Shown: positions 1 through 8,475 of the stretch, in pieces
Layout: the number at the start of each line of letters is the position of its first letter
How positions within the stretch are numbered: the first letter of the stretch is position 1
Assembly: GCF_026343295.1 (NCBI RefSeq)
Contig: NZ_JAPELY010000001.1
Location: forward strand, 3,162,001-3,226,000
Origin: Streptomyces sp. NBC_00083
GTDB taxonomy: Bacteria; Actinomycetota; Actinomycetes; Streptomycetales; Streptomycetaceae
DNA: 64,000 nucleotides
Direction of reading: 5' to 3'
The notes under the pieces: generated by a model
What the model saw: only the letters and a program-made list of their open reading frames with translations
The model's database searches: none
Told to the model about the DNA's origin: nothing
Program-made: the position numbers and the translations under genes

Positions 1-2
1 TC

Positions 3-494
3 GCGGATGCCCTGCCGGCCGAGGGACAGAGCCGGGTGCGCGCCATCTCCCAGCAGTACGCCGAGCACGTCGTCGACGCGGAGTGGCCGAGAATGGCGGC
101 CCGCGAAAGCCTCGGCCCCGGCGGGTGGACGCTCCTCGCCGAACTGCGGGCCGCGACCCGGGTACCGGCCAACGCCACCCCTGCCCAGCAGATCGCGGCC
201 CAGGAACTGCTGGCACAGCTGGGCACGCTCGACGAGGCACGGCGCGGACGCGAGCAGGACGCGCAGAGCAGCCTCTCGCCCGTCCTGTGGGTCGGACTGA
301 TCCTGGGCGGTGTGCTGACGGTGGCCTTCATGTTCCTCTTCGGCATCCAGCGCAACGCCACCCACATCGTGATGGTCATGGGCCTCGCCGCACTCATCAC
401 CTTCCTCGTGCTGCTCATCCACGAACTGGACTCGCCGTTCGGCGGCTACCTGGGCACGGACACCTCGGCGTTCACCCGCCACTTCCCCGGGTGA
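3..494 (+). CDS. DUF4239-like membrane protein, 3' end only
   Basis: The reading frame is already open at the window edge, so the start lies outside. What is visible is about 163 residues: a soluble amphipathic stretch, then two hydrophobic segments (around VLWVGLILGGVLTVAFMFLF and IVMVMGLAALITFLVLLIH) and a short tail ending FTRHFPG. The two-helix C-terminus after a charged soluble region resembles the bestrophin-like DUF4239 family, whose function is unknown. The last 23 bases overlap the 3' end of the convergent LtrA-like gene. The family call rests on this fragment alone. Confidence 0.7.
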   Translation, partial: ADALPAEGQSRVRAISQQYAEHVVDAEWPRMAARESLGPGGWTLLAELRAATRVPANATPAQQIAAQELLAQLGTLDEARRGREQDAQSSLSPVLWVGLILGGVLTVAFMFLFGIQRNATHIVMVMGLAALITFLVLLIHELDSPFGGYLGTDTSAFTRHFPG

Positions 495-1698
495 GCCGGC
501 GCTCGTACACGATCGGCCACAGCACCACGAGGACGAGCAGCCAGACCGTCGTCACCGTCGCGAGGCGGGCTCCGAACCCCGCCAGGAGCAGGGGCAGCGC
601 GCAGCACGGCAGGGAAACGTACAGGAGCGGGCGGTGTGCCCCGTCCGCCCGACCCGCCCGTTCCGCCCGTCCCGGCCGGGCGAGGGCGCTGAGCAGGAAG
701 TAGCCGGACAGGGCCGAACACAGCAGCCACCGGGTGGCGTTCGGCAGGGTCTCCAGGTGCCCGACGGCGGCCCCGAGGGCGGCGGCCAGCGCGGCGAGGC
801 AGCCCGCCACGAAACAGTGCAGGGGCAGCGCCGCGCGCGTGGGCAGGACGCCCGCCGCGAGATGCGGCACCCCCGCGTACCCGTGCCGGAACGACAGGGC
901 CCACACCGCGGTGAGGAGGGCGAACGCGGCGACGGAGAAGCCGTACAGCTTCCGCTCCCACTCCACGTCGGCGGCGGCCTCGATCACCTGTGCCACCCCC
1001 TCGCCCAGCACGATGATGATGAACAGGCCGAGCCGCTCGCTGAGATGCTCCGTCTGCGACCGCGCGAACGACAGGCTTCCGGCGCGGACCCGGCCCGGCC
1101 GCCGGCCCTCACGGCGTTCGCGCCGCTCATGGGCCGCCTGGTGCTCGACGATCTCGCGCGCGGACACGGCGAAGGTGACGTACAGGTCCAGGACGACGCC
1201 CAGGGCCCACAGCCAGTGGCGGGCGGGGTCGTGCACCCAGAGGGAGACGATCCACGGAGTCACACCGAGCGACATCTGCGCGGCCGGCCAGTCCACGAGG
1301 ACCTGACGCCGGTGCTGCCAGGCCCGGTTGGCGACCACCCGGGTCAGGACGTACGCGAGGGCGAAGACCCGGGAGCTCTGGTCGTTCCCCTCGTGCACAC
1401 CCGGCACCGCGGCCGCCATGACGGCCATGCCGAACATCGCGACCAGCACGGTCCGGGTGTGCGTGCCCGCGTCGGCCACGTCGGCGTAGAGGGTGAAGCA
1501 GATCCACGCCGTCCAGAACGCGAGGAAGAGCAAGGCGTAGAGGCCGACGTCGGCCGGGCCGGGTGTGCCGTGCAGCAGGTGGGCGATCTGCGCCACGCCC
1601 GCGACGGCCACGAGGTCGAAGAACAGCTCCAGCCAGCTCGCGTGCCGGTCCTCGGGCGACGGCGCCCGCGCAGCCGTCCCGGCCGAATCGTCGCTCAC
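472..1698 (-). CDS. Low temperature requirement A (LtrA)-like membrane protein
   Basis: A 408-residue polytopic membrane protein. After a short polar N-terminus comes RHASWLELFFDLVAVAGVAQ, the WxELFFDLVFV-type signature of the LtrA family, then about ten hydrophobic segments to residue 400. A charged loop sits near the middle and is followed by the SERLGLFIIIVLGEGV motif typical of the family. LtrA was linked to cold growth in Listeria, but its molecular function is not established. The GTG at 1698 is preferred because GGGAG lies just upstream; the frame stays open to 1893 but that extension is Pro/Arg-rich and looks non-coding. The gene is divergent from the GH15 gene. Confidence 0.85.
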   Translation of the reverse strand: MSDDSAGTAARAPSPEDRHASWLELFFDLVAVAGVAQIAHLLHGTPGPADVGLYALLFLAFWTAWICFTLYADVADAGTHTRTVLVAMFGMAVMAAAVPGVHEGNDQSSRVFALAYVLTRVVANRAWQHRRQVLVDWPAAQMSLGVTPWIVSLWVHDPARHWLWALGVVLDLYVTFAVSAREIVEHQAAHERRERREGRRPGRVRAGSLSFARSQTEHLSERLGLFIIIVLGEGVAQVIEAAADVEWERKLYGFSVAAFALLTAVWALSFRHGYAGVPHLAAGVLPTRAALPLHCFVAGCLAALAAALGAAVGHLETLPNATRWLLCSALSGYFLLSALARPGRAERAGRADGAHRPLLYVSLPCCALPLLLAGFGARLATVTTVWLLVLVVLWPIVYERRLTRGSGG

Positions 1699-2034
1699 AC
1701 CACTCCCATCGCCGGTGGGCCGCCCCTGCCCGACGCGTCGCCCGGACGGAAGACGACAGTGCCACACCACGACCGGTGCCGCTGGTCCGCTCTCGTGTCC
1801 CGTGGCGAACGGGTGGTGGACACGCGGCGGGGCCGGCGCCGGAGCCGCGTCGGGAGCGGGGTTCGTCTTCGGCCTCGCCCGCAGGGCAGGCACACGTCAT
1901 GGCGCGGTCGTGGCGGGCCGTGCGACGACGGTGTCCGGGCCCCGGCGTGCCGCGGCCGGGCTTCGGGGTTACGACGTAGACAGCACAGCACAATGTCCGT
2001 GCTTCCTGAACGGACCGACCGACCGCGAGGAACC
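1699..2034. other. Divergent intergenic region between LtrA-like and GH15 genes
   Basis: 336 bases with no convincing gene. Frames on both strands run through it but have low-complexity Pro/Arg/Gly composition and no ribosome site. It must carry the promoters of both flanking divergent genes. The right end holds the GAGGAA ribosome site of the GH15 gene. No clear -35/-10 pair or operator could be picked out. Confidence 0.6.
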
Positions 2035-3825
2035 ATGGTGAGCCGCACATCCGAACCGTCGCGCTCCGCGGCCGGCCCTCCGCCGCAGACGCTGCGCGAG
2101 TACGCGCTGATCGCCGACGGGGAGCGGGGCGCCCTCGTCGGGCCGCACGGGGACATCGCCTGGATGTGCATGCCCCGCTGGGACTCCGACGCCGTGTTCG
2201 CCACCCTCATCGGCGGCCCCGGACACTACGCGCTCACCCCTGTCGGACGGTATGTGTGGGGCGGCTACTACGAGAACGGCACCCTCGTCTGGCGCAGCCG
2301 GTGGACCACCGGGACGGGCGTCGTGGAGTGCCGCGAAGCGCTGGCCCTGCCGGCCGACCCGCACCGCGCCGTGCTGCTGCGCCGCCTGCTGGCCGTCGAC
2401 GGCGAGGCCCGGGTCACCGTCGACCTGGCGCCCGCCGCGGGTTTCGGCGCCGACCGCGCCCGCCTTCCGCACCGCGACGACGACGGCACCTGGAGCGCCC
2501 GCACAGGACCCCTGCGGTGGCGGTGGAGCGGTGTACCCGAGGCGCGTCCCGCCCGGTACGGTCACCGCGGCGGCCTCGCCGCGACGCTGACCCTCGAGCC
2601 GGGCGAACAGCGCGACCTCGTACTGGAGCTTTCCGAGCACGCCCTGCCGGAGCGGCCCGACGCGGACGCGCTGTGGAGCGCCACGCAAGCGGCCTGGGCC
2701 GCCGAAGTCCCCGCGCTCGCCCACACCCTCGCGCCCGAGGACGCCCGCCACGCCTACACCGTGCTGCGCGGCCTCACCAGCGCCTCCGGCGGCATGGTCG
2801 CGGCCGCCACCACCAGCCTTCCCGAACGGGCGGAAGCCGGCCGCAACTACGACTACCGCTACGTCTGGATCCGCGACCAGTGCTACGCCGGTCAGGCCGC
2901 GGCGGCGGCCGGCGGACACCCGCTGCTCGACGACGCCGTACGGTTCATCTCGGCCCGACTGCACGAGGACGGGCCGAGGCTCGCGCCCGCGTACACCGTG
3001 GCCGGGGGTCCCGTGCCCGAGCCGTCGCAGCTCGCGCTCCCCGGCTATCCCGGCGGGGGCAGCCGCATCGGGAACCGCGTGCGGACCCAGTTCCAGCTCG
3101 ACGGCTTCGGAGAGGCGCTGCTCCTGTTCGCGGCCGCCCACCGGCACGGGCGGCTGGACACCGACGGGTGGCAGGCGGTGGACATCGCGGCCGACGCCAT
3201 CGCCCGGCGGCGCTCCGACGCCGACGCCGGCATCTGGGAGCTCGACGCCCAGCACTGGACGCACAGCAAGCTGATCTGTGCGGCGGGCCTTCGCGCCGTC
3301 GCCCACATCGCGCCGTCCGCGAGCAAGGCCGCCGCATGGGCGTCGCTCGCCGACGTCGTCCTCGCGGAGACGACGGCCAACGGCGTTCATCCTTCAGGTC
3401 GTTGGCAGCGTTCGGCGAGCGATCCCTCGCTGGACGCGGCGCTGCTGCTGCCGCCCCTGCGCGGCGCGGTGGCGGCCGACGATCCGCGCACCACCGCCAC
3501 CCTGCGCGCCTACACCGAGGAACTGACCCGCGACCACTACGCCTACCGCTTCCGGCACGACCAGCGGCCCCTCGACGAGGCCGAGGGCGCCTTCCTGTTC
3601 TGCGGCTACGTGATGGCGATGGCCGAGCACCAGCAGGGCAACCAGGCCGAGGCCGTGCGCTGGTTCGAACGCAACCGCTCGGCCTGCGGGCCGCCCGGCC
3701 TGTTCGCCGAGGAGTACGACATCAGCCAGCGCCAGCTCCGCGGCAACCTGCCCCAGGCCTTCGTCCACGCCATCATGCTGGAGAGCGCCGTCCGCCTCGC
3801 GGCCCCGCCGGAACACACCCCGTAG
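2035..3825 (+). CDS. Glycoside hydrolase family 15 protein (glucoamylase/trehalase type)
   Basis: A 596-residue cytoplasmic protein. The N-terminal part (LREYALIADGERGALVGPHGDIAWMCMPRWDS) and the middle motif RNYDYRYVWIRDQCYAGQA match the bacterial GH15 group, which folds as a beta-sandwich plus (alpha/alpha)6 barrel and hydrolyses alpha-1,4 glucans or trehalose. Length is normal for the group and there is no signal peptide. ATG 2035 follows GAGGAA at good spacing; the frame is open far upstream (to 634), but that stretch lies antisense to the LtrA-like gene. A CBM48-like protein is encoded convergently just downstream, which suggests a glycogen/trehalose metabolic neighbourhood. Exact substrate is not decidable from sequence. 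Confidence 0.88.
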   Translation: MVSRTSEPSRSAAGPPPQTLREYALIADGERGALVGPHGDIAWMCMPRWDSDAVFATLIGGPGHYALTPVGRYVWGGYYENGTLVWRSRWTTGTGVVECREALALPADPHRAVLLRRLLAVDGEARVTVDLAPAAGFGADRARLPHRDDDGTWSARTGPLRWRWSGVPEARPARYGHRGGLAATLTLEPGEQRDLVLELSEHALPERPDADALWSATQAAWAAEVPALAHTLAPEDARHAYTVLRGLTSASGGMVAAATTSLPERAEAGRNYDYRYVWIRDQCYAGQAAAAAGGHPLLDDAVRFISARLHEDGPRLAPAYTVAGGPVPEPSQLALPGYPGGGSRIGNRVRTQFQLDGFGEALLLFAAAHRHGRLDTDGWQAVDIAADAIARRRSDADAGIWELDAQHWTHSKLICAAGLRAVAHIAPSASKAAAWASLADVVLAETTANGVHPSGRWQRSASDPSLDAALLLPPLRGAVAADDPRTTATLRAYTEELTRDHYAYRFRHDQRPLDEAEGAFLFCGYVMAMAEHQQGNQAEAVRWFERNRSACGPPGLFAEEYDISQRQLRGNLPQAFVHAIMLESAVRLAAPPEHTP

Positions 3826-3876
3826 TCCCACCCCCGGCCGGGCGCACACACCTGCCTCCCGGGTGCGGAGTGTTCC

Positions 3877-4152
3877 TCAGGTGTGGAGGCGGCTGTTGGC
3901 ACCGTCGTGGCTGTCGGCGCTGTCGTCGTCGAACCAGTAGTCCCCGGCCGCCAGATAGCGGAAGGCGTGTGTGCTGCGGTCCGGCAGCTCCACCGTCACC
4001 GCGCGCTTGCCGTCCTTGCGGGCCCGCAGCTCGTGGGTGCCGGGCCGCCAGTCGTTGAAGTCTCCGACGACGCTGACGGGGCCGGGCGGGGCGTCGACAG
4101 GGAGCACGAACGTGATCTCGATGCTGTCCTTGCTCCGCTTGCGTTCCAGCAC
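3877..4152 (-). CDS. Isoamylase early-set / CBM48-like glycogen-binding protein
   Basis: A 91-residue single-domain protein. SKDSIEITFVLPVDAPPGPV, SVVGDFNDWRPGTHELRA and FRYLAAGDYWFDDDSADSH form the beta-sandwich of the early-set (AMPK glycogen-binding, CBM48) family, including the GDFNDW motif and the aromatic carbohydrate-contact residues. Such stand-alone domains probably bind glycogen or act as adaptors; no catalytic part is present. GTG 4152 is fixed by a perfect AGGAGGT site upstream; the frame continues to 5259 but only antisense to the sigma factor gene. Convergent with the GH15 gene, divergent from the sigma factor. Confidence 0.88.
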   Translation of the reverse strand: MLERKRSKDSIEITFVLPVDAPPGPVSVVGDFNDWRPGTHELRARKDGKRAVTVELPDRSTHAFRYLAAGDYWFDDDSADSHDGANSRLHT

Positions 4153-4498
4153 GGAAACCTCCTGTGGGTGGATGGGGTTGGGCCCATCCTGGGGCCAGGA
4201 CCGCGGCCCCGCACCCCGGCGGTGCCGCCGACGCGCGGGGCGGGCGCCCCCAACGGCCGAACACCGGCGGCCGCACGGGGTGCTGACCCTCCCGGGGAGC
4301 ACTCGGGAGCCGCCGGGCCCGTGACGGGATCCCGGGCCCCGGCGCCTCGGCGTCACGGTGCGTGAGGGTTCGGGATGCGATCGGCGAGCGGCGCTGGTTC
4401 GCTGGAAGGGCTTGCGTCGTCTCCGGCCGCGGTCAGGGCGTGGCGGCTCGGCGGCGACAGCCCAAGCCCGGCCCAGGTCCAGGTCCAAGGAGCCCGCC
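4153..4498. other. Divergent promoter region between CBM48-like and sigma factor genes
   Basis: 346 bases without a supported gene. It must contain promoters for both neighbours. A 10-bp perfect palindrome CGGGATCCCG lies at 4325-4334, inside a GTGAC...GTCAC pair, and could be an operator. The sigma gene's AAGGAG ribosome site is at the right edge. No confident -35/-10 assignment. Confidence 0.5.
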
Positions 4499-5314
4499 AT
4501 GTCGGACACCAGCCACAGCCGCGGACAGCGCGGCCACGACGACGTCCCCGGTACCGCGGCGGCCTTCGTCCGGCTCGGGGCGCTCGCCCAGGGGCCCGAG
4601 TACGAGGCGCTGCGCGACGACCTCGTGGCCCGGTGGCTGCCGATGGCGCGGCGCCTCGCGCTCAAGTACCGCAATCGCGGCGCCGAGATCGACGATCTGT
4701 ACCAGGTCGCCGCGATGGGTCTGGTCAAGGCGGTGGACCGGTACGAGGTCGCGCAGGGCCCCTTCGAGGCGTACGCGATCCCGACCATCAACGGCGAGAT
4801 CAAGCGGCACTTCCGTGACGCGCTGTGGGCGGTGCACGTGCCGCGCCGGATCCAGGACATCCGCAACAAGGTCCGGCTCGCCCGCCAGGAGCTGAAGGCG
4901 ACGCGGCCGGGGGAGCCCACCGTCGCCGAACTGGCCGCCCTCTCCGGGCTCGACGAGCAGGACGTACGGGACGGACTCGAAGCCCTCGGCTCCTTCAAGA
5001 GCCTCTCCCTCGAAGCGGAGTCGCGTACGGAGGGCGGCGACGCCGGTGAGACCGTGTCCCTGACCGACACGCTCGGCGCCCCCGACCCCGGCTTCGACGC
5101 CGTCATCGACCGCGAGGCGGTGAGGCCCGCCCTCCGGGCCCTGCCGGAGCGGGAGTCGCAGATCCTGTACATGCGGTTCTTCGGCGACATGACCCAGAAC
5201 CAGATCGCGGCGGCGCTCGGCATCTCCCAGATGCATGTCTCGCGCCTGCTCAACAGCACCTGCGCGCGGCTGCGGGACCAGGCACTGGCCGACCCCCGCG
5301 TCGGCGCGGCCTGA
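4499..5314 (+). CDS. RNA polymerase sigma factor, SigB/SigF/SigG family
   Basis: A 271-residue group 3 sigma factor. Region 2 is seen in YRNRGAEIDDLYQVAAMGLVKAV and the FEAYAIPTINGEIKRHFRD stretch, region 3 around VRLARQELKATRPGEPTVAE, and the region 4 helix-turn-helix in MTQNQIAAALGISQMHVSRLL. This layout is that of the stress and development sigma factors of Streptomyces, which are normally held by RsbW-type anti-sigma kinases. No anti-sigma gene is adjacent, but RsbQ/RsbP/STAS genes and two RsbW-like ATPases occur elsewhere in the window. ATG 4499 follows AAGGAG; the open frame upstream is not needed. Confidence 0.92.
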   Translation: MSDTSHSRGQRGHDDVPGTAAAFVRLGALAQGPEYEALRDDLVARWLPMARRLALKYRNRGAEIDDLYQVAAMGLVKAVDRYEVAQGPFEAYAIPTINGEIKRHFRDALWAVHVPRRIQDIRNKVRLARQELKATRPGEPTVAELAALSGLDEQDVRDGLEALGSFKSLSLEAESRTEGGDAGETVSLTDTLGAPDPGFDAVIDREAVRPALRALPERESQILYMRFFGDMTQNQIAAALGISQMHVSRLLNSTCARLRDQALADPRVGAA

Positions 5315-5317
5315 CAC

Positions 5318-5354
5318 CCCGCGCGGCCGCGCAGCCGACGCGCGGCGGCGCGGG
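5318..5354 (+). terminator. Hairpin downstream of sigma factor gene
   Basis: Two 15-base arms (5318-5332 and 5340-5354) pair with one internal mismatch around a 7-base loop, starting four bases after the sigma factor stop codon. It has no T-run, as is usual for terminators in high-GC actinomycetes. Confidence 0.6.
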
Positions 5355-5407
5355 CTTCGCCCTAGTTTGGCCCTGTCGGCGACGAACTCATCAGGCAAGG
5401 AGTCCGC

Positions 5408-5677
5408 ATGGCGGGCAGGAGCAGGAAGAGCCGGGCCAAGACCGCGTCCACGGAAGGTGCGTCCAGGGAAGGTGCGTCCAGGGAAGGCGCGTCCCGCGAG
5501 GGCGCGGGCGAGGGCGGCGTGGGCGAGGACGGTACGGGCAGCGCCCCGGACGGCGGCTCCGCCCGTGCGGACCGGGCGGCCGAGCAGGTCAAGGCCAAGG
5601 TGAAGCAGGCCAGGGCCGACATCGCGGGCCGCTCCCGCACGGACGACCGGGGGACGCCGAGGGCCGGCAAGGAGTAG
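5408..5677 (+). CDS. Small charged hypothetical protein with internal peptide repeats
   Basis: An 89-residue hydrophilic protein without signal peptide or membrane segment. Residues 16-34 consist of a GASRE unit repeated three times, encoded by 15-bp direct DNA repeats around 5455-5500. The C-terminal half (RAAEQVKAKVKQARADIAGR) looks helical and resembles the Lys/Ala-rich repeats of CsbD-like stress proteins, though not closely enough to assign. ATG 5408 follows GGCAAGGAG. It sits after the sigma factor hairpin as an independent unit. Function unknown. Confidence 0.65.
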   Translation: MAGRSRKSRAKTASTEGASREGASREGASREGAGEGGVGEDGTGSAPDGGSARADRAAEQVKAKVKQARADIAGRSRTDDRGTPRAGKE

Positions 5678-5715
5678 CGCCGCCCGCGCGCGGGCCCCAG
5701 TGCCTTTCTAGCCCC

Positions 5716-5907
5716 CTACGGGCCGTGTTTCCCCTCCCGCTGCGCGCGGGCCATCAGGGCGTCCCTGAGCGCGAAGACGGCGGTCCGGTCGGCGTCACGC
5801 GCGAACCGTTCGAGCAGTTCGGCCGCGCCGGGGTCCGGCCCGCCCTCCATCGCTTCGACGAGCGCGGCGATACTCGGCCACTGGTCGCTGGAATGGCTAT
5901 CGTCCAC
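5716..5907 (-). CDS. Small hypothetical acidic protein
   Basis: A 63-residue acidic, probably all-helical protein (for example SIAALVEAMEGGPDPGAAELLERFARDADR) with typical G/C-rich third positions. The start is GTG 5907; no strong ribosome site is visible upstream, so start and reality are uncertain. It stands alone between the repeat protein and the FAD oxidoreductase. No family recognised. Confidence 0.5.
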   Translation of the reverse strand: MDDSHSSDQWPSIAALVEAMEGGPDPGAAELLERFARDADRTAVFALRDALMARAQREGKHGP

Positions 5908-6045
5908 GGGAAGTCCGGTTCTATTAGCAGATTCGAGGTCGGCACCGCCCCAACGGACTACTCATACCAGGACGAGACCGCTCATGGTGCCCGGCAGCGG
6001 CCCGAACCACCATTTAGAGCACGGCGTTCCGCCCCGCGCGCCGCC

Positions 6046-7635
6046 TCACACGCGCTGGGCGCGGTGGAGGAGCGGCTTGAGGAAGCGCGGCCCCAGCGCG
6101 GCACGCGCGGCGTTCGCGCCCGGAGCCCCGTGCACACCTCCGCCGGGATGGGCGGCTGCCGAGGCGAGGTAGAGGCCCTTGACGGGGGTCTCGGGCCGGC
6201 CCGTGCCCGGCACCGGCCGGAAGACCGCCTGTTGGTGCAGGGCAGTGGTGCCGTTGTTGATGGCGCCCAGGTGCAGGTTCTCGTTCATGGCCTGGAGCGT
6301 GGTGGGGGCCAGGATGCGGCGGGCGCGGATCAGCGACCGGAATCCCGGCGCGTACCGCTCCACCTGCGCCTCGACCCGGTCCGCCATGGCCTGCTGCTCG
6401 CCGTCGTCCCACCGGCCGGTGATTCCGTCGGGCCCGGCGTCGGACGTGATCTCCTGCGGCACATGCGTATAGGCCCACGCCGACTCCGTACCGGCGGGGG
6501 AGCGGCTGGGGTCCGCGGTGGTCATCTGTCCGACGAGGGCGAACGGACTGCCCGGGACCTGCCCCATCGCGATCTCGGAGGCGAACCGGGTCAGCCCGTC
6601 GACACCGTCGGCGAGGTGCACCGTCCCCGCACCGCGCGCCCCTGGCGCCGTCCACGGCACCGGCCCCGACAGCGCCCAGTCGACCTTGAACGTCGCGAAG
6701 TCCCACTGGAAGCGCGTCAGATCACGCACCAGGCGAGCCGGCAGGTGCTCCTCGCCCACCAGGTCCCGGTAGAGCGCCGGCGCGGAGACATCGGCGAGCA
6801 CGGCCCGCCGCCCCCGGACCACCTCCCCGCGTCCCGTCCTCACCCCGACGGCCGTGCCGCCGCGTACGACGACGGACGCGACGCGCTCCCCGCACCGCAC
6901 GGCGACCCCGCGCTTTTCGAGCCGGCTCACGAGCGCCGCGGTCAACGCGCCCGCGCCGCCCACCGGGACCGGAAAGCCGTGGCTCTGCCCGAGCATCGAC
7001 ATCAGCCAGCCGAAGCCGCCGCTGACCGCCGACTCCGGGGCCATGTCCGCGTGCAGGGCGCAGCCGGCCAGAAGGAGCCGGCCGCCGTCCCCCGCGAACT
7101 CCTCCTCGCCCAGGCGCCGTACGGGCAGAGCCAGGCTGCGGGCCAGCCGGACCCCGCCGGGTGCCCGCAGCTTCGCCGCGAGCCGCAGCCCGGCGCGCAC
7201 CGGCGGGAAGGGCGCGAACAGGGCCCGCACCACGTCCGGGCCGACCGTGCACCACTGGTCGTACATGGCCTGCCACGCTTCGCCGTCGCGCGGCCCGAAG
7301 GCGGCCAGCCCCGCCGCGGTGTCCCGCACGTCGCGCTCCAGGACCGCGCACCTGCCGTCCCGCAGCGGGTGCGCGAGGACCCGTGGGGCATGGCTCCACC
7401 GCAGACCCTCCGCCGCCAGATCGAGCCGGGTCAGAACGGGCGAGGCGGCGGCCAGCGGATAGAAGGCGCTGAAGAGGTCCGACACGTAGTCCGGGTGGAC
7501 GCCCCGGTCGCTGCGCACGGCGCCGCCGGGTTCGGGCTGCGCCTCCAGGACCTCCACGCTCCAGCCGGCGTCCGCCAGGACGTTCGCGGCCACCAGCCCG
7601 TTGGGACCGGCGCCGATCACCACGGCGTCAGGCAT
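6046..7635 (-). CDS. FAD-dependent NAD(P)-type oxidoreductase, phytoene desaturase/PYROXD2-like
   Basis: A 529-residue protein opening with the dinucleotide-binding signature VVIGAGPNGLVAANVLADAG and an acidic residue at the end of strand 2 (EVLEAQ). The C-terminal KGLYLASAAAHPGGGVHGAPG stretch is the FAD-contacting block of the CrtI/PYROXD2 superfamily. No carotenoid gene cluster is present, so a carotenoid role is not supported and the substrate is unknown. Its ATG lies inside the last codons of the upstream SRPBCC gene (8-base overlap), so the two are almost certainly translated together. Confidence 0.85.
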   Translation of the reverse strand: MPDAVVIGAGPNGLVAANVLADAGWSVEVLEAQPEPGGAVRSDRGVHPDYVSDLFSAFYPLAAASPVLTRLDLAAEGLRWSHAPRVLAHPLRDGRCAVLERDVRDTAAGLAAFGPRDGEAWQAMYDQWCTVGPDVVRALFAPFPPVRAGLRLAAKLRAPGGVRLARSLALPVRRLGEEEFAGDGGRLLLAGCALHADMAPESAVSGGFGWLMSMLGQSHGFPVPVGGAGALTAALVSRLEKRGVAVRCGERVASVVVRGGTAVGVRTGRGEVVRGRRAVLADVSAPALYRDLVGEEHLPARLVRDLTRFQWDFATFKVDWALSGPVPWTAPGARGAGTVHLADGVDGLTRFASEIAMGQVPGSPFALVGQMTTADPSRSPAGTESAWAYTHVPQEITSDAGPDGITGRWDDGEQQAMADRVEAQVERYAPGFRSLIRARRILAPTTLQAMNENLHLGAINNGTTALHQQAVFRPVPGTGRPETPVKGLYLASAAAHPGGGVHGAPGANAARAALGPRFLKPLLHRAQRV

Positions 7636-8098
7636 GCCGGACCCCGGCGGCAGGCCCGGCCCCGGCGGCGGCGCGCTCCACGACCCTGGCCAGCCGGGGC
7701 AGCATGCCCCGGTGGCGGAGCTGGAGCAATGCCTCGCTCACGGGATTGTGCAGGGTGCCGCCCAGGCCGCGCAGGGGGTGCTCGTCGCAGATGACCAGGG
7801 TGCCCGTGCCCCAGGGCCTGAGCTGGAGGAAGATCCTCGCGCTGCCCAGCGCCTTGAACTTCGCCTCCAGCTCCAGCTCCCGGCACGGCTCGCTGTGGCG
7901 GACGGTCGTCGTGCCCTCGCCCGACCAGGGGCCCACCCGCAGGGTGAACCGCAGCCGGGAGCCGGTCGTCGGCCAGGTGTCGTCGAGGGGCGTGGAGCTG
8001 TCCGGCCCCACCACCCACTCCCCGTACCGCTCGGGGTCCGCGAGCACCGCCCACACCTCGGTGGGGGAACGCTTGATCAGCTGGTGGCGGATGGCCAT
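7628..8098 (-). CDS. SRPBCC family (START/polyketide cyclase-like) protein
   Basis: A 156-residue protein starting MAIRHQLIKRSPTEVWAVLADPERYGEWV, the N-terminal strand-helix pattern of the helix-grip SRPBCC fold that binds hydrophobic ligands. The ATG at 8098 has AGGAGA upstream; the frame stays open to 8278 but that part is Arg/Pro-rich. It overlaps the FAD oxidoreductase start by 8 bases, so the pair forms a two-gene operon and may act on the same lipid-like substrate. This coupling is seen; the shared substrate is inference. Confidence 0.85.
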   Translation of the reverse strand: MAIRHQLIKRSPTEVWAVLADPERYGEWVVGPDSSTPLDDTWPTTGSRLRFTLRVGPWSGEGTTTVRHSEPCRELELEAKFKALGSARIFLQLRPWGTGTLVICDEHPLRGLGGTLHNPVSEALLQLRHRGMLPRLARVVERAAAGAGPAAGVRHA

Positions 8099-8475
8099 GG
8101 GAGAAGCTCTCCTTGCCGACGGGGCTGGGGCGCGTCCACGCAGCCGTGGAGCTACGGAACTCACGGCGCCCGGAACCTCCGGAGCCCGGACACGGGCGGA
8201 TCGGGCGGTGCCGCTGCCGAGACCGTGCCTCCTCGAACGACCGGGACCGGCCTTCGGGACGGCGACGGAGCCGCTCACCGACCATGGTGCGCGCCCCGGT
8301 GGGACCTCGCATCCTGCCCGCTCCTCTCACCCGGGCGGCCGAGTCCCGGCACGCGCCCGCCTCCCCGGCGTACCGCGCGACGGCCCCCCGCGTCCCGGCC
8401 GCGGTCCGCGTGCGGTGTCCGGCGACCTTTCACAGACTGGGACCGGCAGGGTGCCCGCACCGGAGGAGAGTCATC
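8099..8475. other. Divergent intergenic region between SRPBCC and glycosyltransferase genes
   Basis: 377 bases without a supported gene; frames running through are Arg/Pro-rich extensions of the flanking genes. It carries the AGGAGA ribosome site of the leftward gene and the GGAGGAGAG site of the rightward gene. No confident promoter elements or repeats noted. Confidence 0.5.

Noticed and set aside
634..2034. Long N-terminal extension of the GH15 frame (from 634)
   Set aside because: It lies antisense to the LtrA-like gene and is low-complexity; ATG 2035 with GAGGAA marks the true start.
5725..7794. 689-codon + strand frame over the FAD oxidoreductase
   Set aside because: Arg/Pro/Gly-rich shadow of a clear minus-strand FAD enzyme with intact nucleotide-binding motif.
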